64,000 bases of DNA from Flavihumibacter fluminis (GTDB taxonomy: Bacteria > Bacteroidota > Bacteroidia > Chitinophagales > Chitinophagaceae). Below the pieces are notes generated by a model. It made no database searches, was not told the origin of the DNA, and saw nothing but the letters and a program-made list of their open reading frames with translations. This document shows, piece after piece, positions 59,248-64,000 of this stretch (the stretch's first letter is position 1; every line of letters begins with the position of its first letter). The stretch lies in assembly GCF_021491375.1 (NCBI RefSeq), contig NZ_JAKEVY010000003.1, positions 434,001-498,000 of the forward strand. The letters run 5' to 3'. A program made the translations under genes and the position numbers.

Positions 59248-60843
59248 ATGAAACAACATAAAATTCTAAGTATCTCAGTATTGATGGCAGGTGCACTCCT
59301 GCTGAATACAGGATGTACCAAACTGGATGAGGAAGTATACGACCAGGTATTGGAAACTTCTTTTCGTCCGTCTGAAAAGGATATTCCGGCAATTATCGGC
59401 CCGGCTTATACCATCATGCGTCCCATGTATGCGGGCTGGCAGGGAAATTTTGATCTGCAGGAAGAACCGGCTGATGTAATTGTAACACCGGCGCGTCCGA
59501 ATGGATGGTATGATGGTGGTACTTACCAGCGGATGCACAACCACGAGTGGAACCAGGTGCAATGGCAACCGCAGAACTTGTGGAACAACTGTTACAATGG
59601 AATTAATACCGTGAACCGGATTCTGTTCCAGATTGAATCTGGCTCCATTCCAATTGCCAATGGAAAAGATGCGCTGGTATCAGAATTGAAAGCGCTGAGA
59701 GCATTTTATTATTCACTCTTGGTGGATACACATGGCAATGTACCATTGGTAACGGATTTCTCGGATGCTACCTTGCCGCAACAGGCAACACGGCAGCAGG
59801 TATATGAATTTGTAGAGAAGGAATTGCTGGAGAATATGAACAACCTGAGTGTGGTTGCGGATAAATCAATGTATGGACGCATTAATAAATGGGTAGCTAA
59901 AGCAATACTGGCACGCCTTTACCTGAATGCGGAAGTATATACTGGAACTGCGCAGTGGCAGAAATGTATTGAACAGTGTAATGATATCATCAATGCAAAC
60001 ATTTATATCCTGGAGCCGAATTACAAGAACAATTTTGTAACGGCGAATGAAAATTCAAAAGAATTGATTCTGGCAGTTCCTTATGATGAGGTATTTGCAA
60101 CACAGAATTCCATTCATATGAAAACCCTGGCAACGGCCCATCGTAATGTGTTGAATATGGCAGCGCAGCCCTGGGGTGGTAACTGTGCAGTTCCTCAATT
60201 CATTGATACCTATGATCCGGATGATTCAAGAATGAAGGATACCTGGATTATGGGACCTCAATACAGTGTAACTACTGGTGAAGAGATCCTGAATTATACC
60301 CGTCATGTTGATGGCATTGCGCTTGCAGGATTTTTCCAGGGTTATCGCATCGGTAAATATGAAATCAAAGTTGGTGCACGTGGTGGTTTAAGCACTGATT
60401 TTCCGGTATTCCGATATGCAGATATCCTCATGATGAAAGCCGAGTCGTTGCTCAGAACAGGAAATGCTGCAGATGCCGCAACCCTGGTAACACAGGTTAG
60501 ACAGCGTGCATTTGCAACCACCAATCCGGCTAAGGCTGCTGTTACAGCAGATGATCTTACCAAAGGAAGTGTTTACAATTACGGTTACTGGAAAGATGGT
60601 GCTGTTACCGAAGTACAGGGTGGTGCAGATATTCCCTTTGGTCGCTTTTATGATGAACTGGGATGGGAGTTTGCTGCTGAAGCGCATCGCCGGCAGGATA
60701 TGATCCGGTTTGGTGTATTCCATCGCAAAACCTGGTTCAATCACCGGCCCAAAAATGATGGCAAGATGAGAACCCTGTTCCCGATTCCGGAAGCAGAATT
60801 GAATAAGAATCCCAATCTTGCACAGAATCCGGATTACAGATGA
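59248..60843 (+). CDS. SusD/RagB-type substrate-binding lipoprotein (second pair)
   Basis: A 531-residue lipoprotein with lipobox LLLNTGCTKLDEE (Cys near residue 23). SusD features are the helical core (ALVSELKALRAFYYSLLVDT; INKWVAKAILARLYLNAEVY), RYADILMMKAESLLRTGNAA, and the C-terminal WEFAAEAHRRQDMIRFGVF and LNKNPNLAQNPDYR. It binds ligand over the SusC barrel at the cell surface. It starts 17 bases after SusC and 59 bases before GH127. The ligand is probably the arabinose-carrying substrate of that enzyme. Confidence 0.95.
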   Translation: MKQHKILSISVLMAGALLLNTGCTKLDEEVYDQVLETSFRPSEKDIPAIIGPAYTIMRPMYAGWQGNFDLQEEPADVIVTPARPNGWYDGGTYQRMHNHEWNQVQWQPQNLWNNCYNGINTVNRILFQIESGSIPIANGKDALVSELKALRAFYYSLLVDTHGNVPLVTDFSDATLPQQATRQQVYEFVEKELLENMNNLSVVADKSMYGRINKWVAKAILARLYLNAEVYTGTAQWQKCIEQCNDIINANIYILEPNYKNNFVTANENSKELILAVPYDEVFATQNSIHMKTLATAHRNVLNMAAQPWGGNCAVPQFIDTYDPDDSRMKDTWIMGPQYSVTTGEEILNYTRHVDGIALAGFFQGYRIGKYEIKVGARGGLSTDFPVFRYADILMMKAESLLRTGNAADAATLVTQVRQRAFATTNPAKAAVTADDLTKGSVYNYGYWKDGAVTEVQGGADIPFGRFYDELGWEFAAEAHRRQDMIRFGVFHRKTWFNHRPKNDGKMRTLFPIPEAELNKNPNLAQNPDYR

Positions 60844-60902
60844 TTTACGTATATTGTTGTATAAATGTCATTAATACATTTATATGTTAAACTGAAAAAA
60901 GC

Positions 60903-63311
60903 ATGAGAAATTTCCGTTTATCGATTGTACTCGCCACTGGTTTGATAACACAGACCGGAATTGCACAGGACGCTCAACACGATTACCCGATACAACCGGT
61001 GCCTTTTACGAAAGTGCATTTTCATGATGCTTTCTGGGCACCCAAAATTGAAGTGAATGCAAAAGTGAGCATTCCCTATACCCTTCAGAAATGTCGGGAA
61101 ACCGGACGCATTGATAATTTCCTGAAAGCTGCGGGCAAAATGCCCGTGGGGAAAATCACAGAGTATCCATTTGACGATACAGATGTCTACAAGCTGATTG
61201 AAGGAGCTTCCTATTCGCTGCAGACCAAACCTGATCCGGAGCTTGAAAAAACACTGGATACCCTCATCAGTATCATTGCTGACGCGCAGGAACCGGATGG
61301 CTATCTCTATACTTTCCGCACCATGAAACCGGATACCCTGCATCCCTGGATCAGTCCGAAGCGTTGGGAAAAAACTCCGGATCTGAGTCATGAATTATAC
61401 AATTGCGGGCACCTGTACGAAGCTGCAGTTGCGCATTACCTGGCAACCGGGAAACGTAATTTCCTGGACATCGCACTAAAAAATGCAGATCTCTTATTGC
61501 GTGATTTCGGTCCGGGGAAAGCAGCCTATTTTCCTGGTCACCAGGTGGTTGAAATGGGATTGGCCCGCCTCTATCGCGTCACTGGCAAAAAGGAGTACCT
61601 CGACCTGGCTAAGTTTTTCCTGGATATCCGGGGCAATGGCAATATCAAGGGATCAGAATATAGTCAGTCGCACAAGATGGTAACCGACCAGCACGAAGCA
61701 GTTGGGCATGCAGTTCGCGCAGCCTATATGTACACCGGTATGGCGGATGTTGCTGCACTCACCGGAAACAAAGAGTATATCAATGCCATCCAGGATATCT
61801 GGAAAGATGTGATGGAACACAAGCTGTACCTCACCGGCGGTATTGGTGCAACAGGGCATGGTGAAGCATTTGGCGCTGCTTATCAGTTACCCAATATGTC
61901 GGCCTATGCAGAAACCTGTGCCTCCATTGCCAATGTGTACTGGAACAGTCGCATGTTTTTAATGAACGGAGATGCACAGTATGTGGATGTACTGGAGCGC
62001 ATTTTATACAATGGCTTGTTATCAGGAGTATCCTTGAGCGGCGACCGGTTTTTCTATCCCAATCCACTGGCATCAATGGGGCAGCACCAGCGAAGTGCCT
62101 GGTTTGGTTGTGCCTGTTGTATCAGTAACATGACACGCTTCATGCCATCTGTTCCCGGATATGTATATGCGAAAAAAGAGAATGATCTCTATGTGAATTT
62201 ATACGTGGCCAGTACTTCGGATATAGAACTGCCGGCAGGGAAACTGCAACTGGAGCAGGTGACAGAATATCCCTGGAAAGGGCAGGTTGGGATGCTGATA
62301 AAAGAGGCACCCTCCAAATCATTTACCATAAGGTTGCGTATTCCCGGCTGGGCAAGGCAGGAAGCAGTACCAGGAAGTTTGTATGCATTCCTGGATACAC
62401 AAAGAAAGCCCATTCGAATCCTTCTGAATGGGAAGGCGGTTGAGTATAAGATGGAGAAAGGTTACGCGGTAATCAATCGCAGCTGGAAAAAAGGAGATAA
62501 GCTGGAACTGGAGTTGCCCCTGGAAATTGAAAAAGTAATCGCCAACCAGCAGGTGAAAGATAATATCAATCGTTTTGCCCTGCAGCGCGGACCAATTGTA
62601 TATTGTATAGAGGGACCAGACAATAAAGACAATGCGGTGAATAATATTGTGGTGGATCGTTCAGCAGGAATTCAGGCCAACTATGAACCGGAATTATTGA
62701 ATGGGGTAATGGTGCTGACTGCAAAAGGGAGCAGTACTAAAAGACAGGTGAATACAACAGCACTCCTGCGTTCAGAGCAAACAGTAAAAGCTATTCCCTA
62801 CTATTCCTGGAATAACCGTGGTGCAGGAGAAATGCAGGTTTGGATTCCCTATGCAGAATCTGCAGCCTTACCAATGCCGGCGCCAACCATTGCGTCCAAA
62901 AGTAAAGTCAGTTCATCACAGAAGAACCCCCGTATGCTGAAAGGGATGAACGATCAGTATGAGCCATCGAGTTCACAGGATCGCAATTCCATTTACCTGC
63001 ATTGGTGGCCAAAGGAAAATACAACGGAGTGGGTGCAATATGATTTTGATCAGCCGCAAACCGTGCACTCCAGCAAATTCTACTGGTTTGATGATGGTCC
63101 CTTTGGAGGATGCAGGATTCCTGCCGGCTACCAACTGCTCTATGAAAAAGATGGCAACTGGCTACCGGTGGAAGTGGAGCAGCAGGATGCGATCACCAAG
63201 GATGCCTATAACAGCATCCGGTTCAAACCGGTTAAGACCAAAGGGCTTCGACTGGAGGTCAAATTACCGGAGAAACATTCTGCAGGTATGCATGAATGGA
63301 TCGTGAACTGA
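60903..63311 (+). CDS. GH127 beta-L-arabinofuranosidase-like enzyme
   Basis: An 802-residue secreted enzyme (signal ends TQTGIAQ). The (alpha/alpha)6 barrel of GH127 has all residues known from HypBA1: acid/base E321 (GHGEAFGAAYQLPN), zinc ligands E337 and C339 (AETCASI), and C405-C406 (FGCACCISN), with C405 the expected nucleophile. A beta-sandwich follows (about 430-660), then an F5/8-like C-terminal region (residues 690-802, NTTEWVQYDFDQPQTVHSSK). HypBA1 removes beta-L-arabinofuranose from hydroxyproline-linked arabinosides of extensin. The adjacent hydroxyproline catabolic genes make that activity likely here. Confidence 0.9.
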   Translation: MRNFRLSIVLATGLITQTGIAQDAQHDYPIQPVPFTKVHFHDAFWAPKIEVNAKVSIPYTLQKCRETGRIDNFLKAAGKMPVGKITEYPFDDTDVYKLIEGASYSLQTKPDPELEKTLDTLISIIADAQEPDGYLYTFRTMKPDTLHPWISPKRWEKTPDLSHELYNCGHLYEAAVAHYLATGKRNFLDIALKNADLLLRDFGPGKAAYFPGHQVVEMGLARLYRVTGKKEYLDLAKFFLDIRGNGNIKGSEYSQSHKMVTDQHEAVGHAVRAAYMYTGMADVAALTGNKEYINAIQDIWKDVMEHKLYLTGGIGATGHGEAFGAAYQLPNMSAYAETCASIANVYWNSRMFLMNGDAQYVDVLERILYNGLLSGVSLSGDRFFYPNPLASMGQHQRSAWFGCACCISNMTRFMPSVPGYVYAKKENDLYVNLYVASTSDIELPAGKLQLEQVTEYPWKGQVGMLIKEAPSKSFTIRLRIPGWARQEAVPGSLYAFLDTQRKPIRILLNGKAVEYKMEKGYAVINRSWKKGDKLELELPLEIEKVIANQQVKDNINRFALQRGPIVYCIEGPDNKDNAVNNIVVDRSAGIQANYEPELLNGVMVLTAKGSSTKRQVNTTALLRSEQTVKAIPYYSWNNRGAGEMQVWIPYAESAALPMPAPTIASKSKVSSSQKNPRMLKGMNDQYEPSSSQDRNSIYLHWWPKENTTEWVQYDFDQPQTVHSSKFYWFDDGPFGGCRIPAGYQLLYEKDGNWLPVEVEQQDAITKDAYNSIRFKPVKTKGLRLEVKLPEKHSAGMHEWIVN

Positions 63312-63312
63312 T

Positions 63313-64000
63313 TTAGCTGGCAACATCATAAGCGTGCAGCGTGTAGGATTCTACATATTCGCTGGGTGATTTGCCCAATACAGCTTTGAACACGCGATTG
63401 AAATTGGTAATGCTGTTGAATCCGCAGGTATAAGCAACCGTTGAAATACTGTCGAACCCGCCTTCCGTGAGTTTCTTACAAGCCTCATTGATTCGAACTT
63501 CATTGAGGAAAGAAACAAAGGTATGGCGGGTTCTTTTTTTGAAAAACCGGCAGAAAGCCTGTGGTGTCATATGTGCCTGTTTCGCTACATCGTCCAGGGT
63601 TATCTGCTCTGCATAATTGCTCAGGATAAAATTATAGATCCTGCCAAGACGCAGTCCTTCATTTTCACTGAACTGGACCATTTCGGAAACACTTCCCAGT
63701 TCCTTTAATTGGGAGGATGCACAACAGGCTCGCATCAGTTCCAGGAAACTGATGATCTGATCAATGCCGGATTGCTGCTCTATTTTTAACATCAGACTGC
63801 TGATTTCATCCGTCATTTCCTCTGGCAGGATAAAACCGGAACGATATTTCTGCAGGAACTGACGAATCAGTTTGGTCTCCGTGAGATCAAAGAGGAAATG
63901 CAACTTGCCGGAGGGATTGAAGAAAATGGTCAGGGCTTCTACTTCCAGGTTCCCGCCATAATAAATGGGATCGTTTTTAAAAACATGGGGCTGATTGGCA
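63313..64000 (-). CDS. AraC family transcriptional regulator (5' end beyond the window)
   Basis: The frame is open to the window edge, so the start is missing; at least 229 residues are present. The N-terminal part seen here (NDPIYYGGNLEVEALTIFFN) looks like an AraC-type cupin sensor. The C-terminal DNA-binding part has two helix-turn-helix units: ITLDDVAKQAHMTPQAFCRF and VAYTCGFNSITNFNRVFKAV, then KSPSEYVESY. It ends one base from the convergent GH127 gene. It probably responds to a sugar such as L-arabinose or an arabinoside and controls the SusCD-GH127 operon, but that is inferred from position. Confidence 0.9.
   Translation of the reverse strand, partial: ANQPHVFKNDPIYYGGNLEVEALTIFFNPSGKLHFLFDLTETKLIRQFLQKYRSGFILPEEMTDEISSLMLKIEQQSGIDQIISFLELMRACCASSQLKELGSVSEMVQFSENEGLRLGRIYNFILSNYAEQITLDDVAKQAHMTPQAFCRFFKKRTRHTFVSFLNEVRINEACKKLTEGGFDSISTVAYTCGFNSITNFNRVFKAVLGKSPSEYVESYTLHAYDVAS

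Overview
The window reads as chromosome from a Bacteroidota bacterium, most likely the Chitinophagaceae. It has two SusC/SusD outer-membrane uptake pairs, a type IX secretion C-terminal signal, Bacteroidota-type promoters (TTG or TTTG, about 20 bases, TAnnTTTG), few Shine-Dalgarno sites, and many secreted or lipoprotein products. I saw no rRNA, prophage, insertion sequence or CRISPR array. Family assignments come from motifs read by eye; no database was searched.

Layout. 0-8 kb: an outer-membrane beta-barrel gene, two tandem tRNA-like genes with very long variable arms, a divergent Lrp/AsnC regulator, a small lipoprotein, a peptide-type ABC permease with a glycosyltransferase and an alpha/beta hydrolase, then a MarR regulator and an acyl-CoA dehydrogenase. 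8-20.4 kb: SusC, SusD, an FG-GAP/UnbV lipoprotein, a vanadium-haloperoxidase-like protein, a second FG-GAP/UnbV protein and a Dabb protein, all on the plus strand. 20.5-28.8 kb: a T9SS-exported protein, a sugar MFS-gnd-zwf-pgl operon for the oxidative pentose phosphate pathway, a Tet-type MFS pump and a small RRM protein. 28.8-41.1 kb: an MG2/TonB-plug protein, an AhpD-like protein, an alpha-L-fucosidase with a DUF2264 protein and a LacI regulator, a META lipoprotein, a lipase, a ferredoxin oxidoreductase beta subunit, a JmjC-type cupin, Sua5/YrdC and RNase HII. 41.2-45.5 kb: a sulfide/persulfide/thiosulfate island headed by a Crp/Fnr regulator.

45.5-64 kb is the most coherent region. It holds a hydroxyproline 2-epimerase, a DUF885 peptidase, a DapA-like deaminase, a ketoglutarate-semialdehyde dehydrogenase, a D-amino-acid/D-hydroxyproline dehydrogenase, an amino-acid permease, an S9 dipeptidyl peptidase, a second SusC/SusD pair, a GH127 beta-L-arabinofuranosidase with its full Zn/Cys site, and an AraC regulator cut by the window end. 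Together these could remove arabinose from hydroxyproline, cut the peptide, import the product and turn hydroxyproline into 2-oxoglutarate. I infer a locus for plant hydroxyproline-rich glycoproteins (extensins).

Two things stand out outside the protein genes. One is the pair of tRNA-like genes at 927-1263. The other is a family of short intergenic repeats built on GTGAGACGTCAGACGTGAGA, which usually starts at or just after a stop codon.
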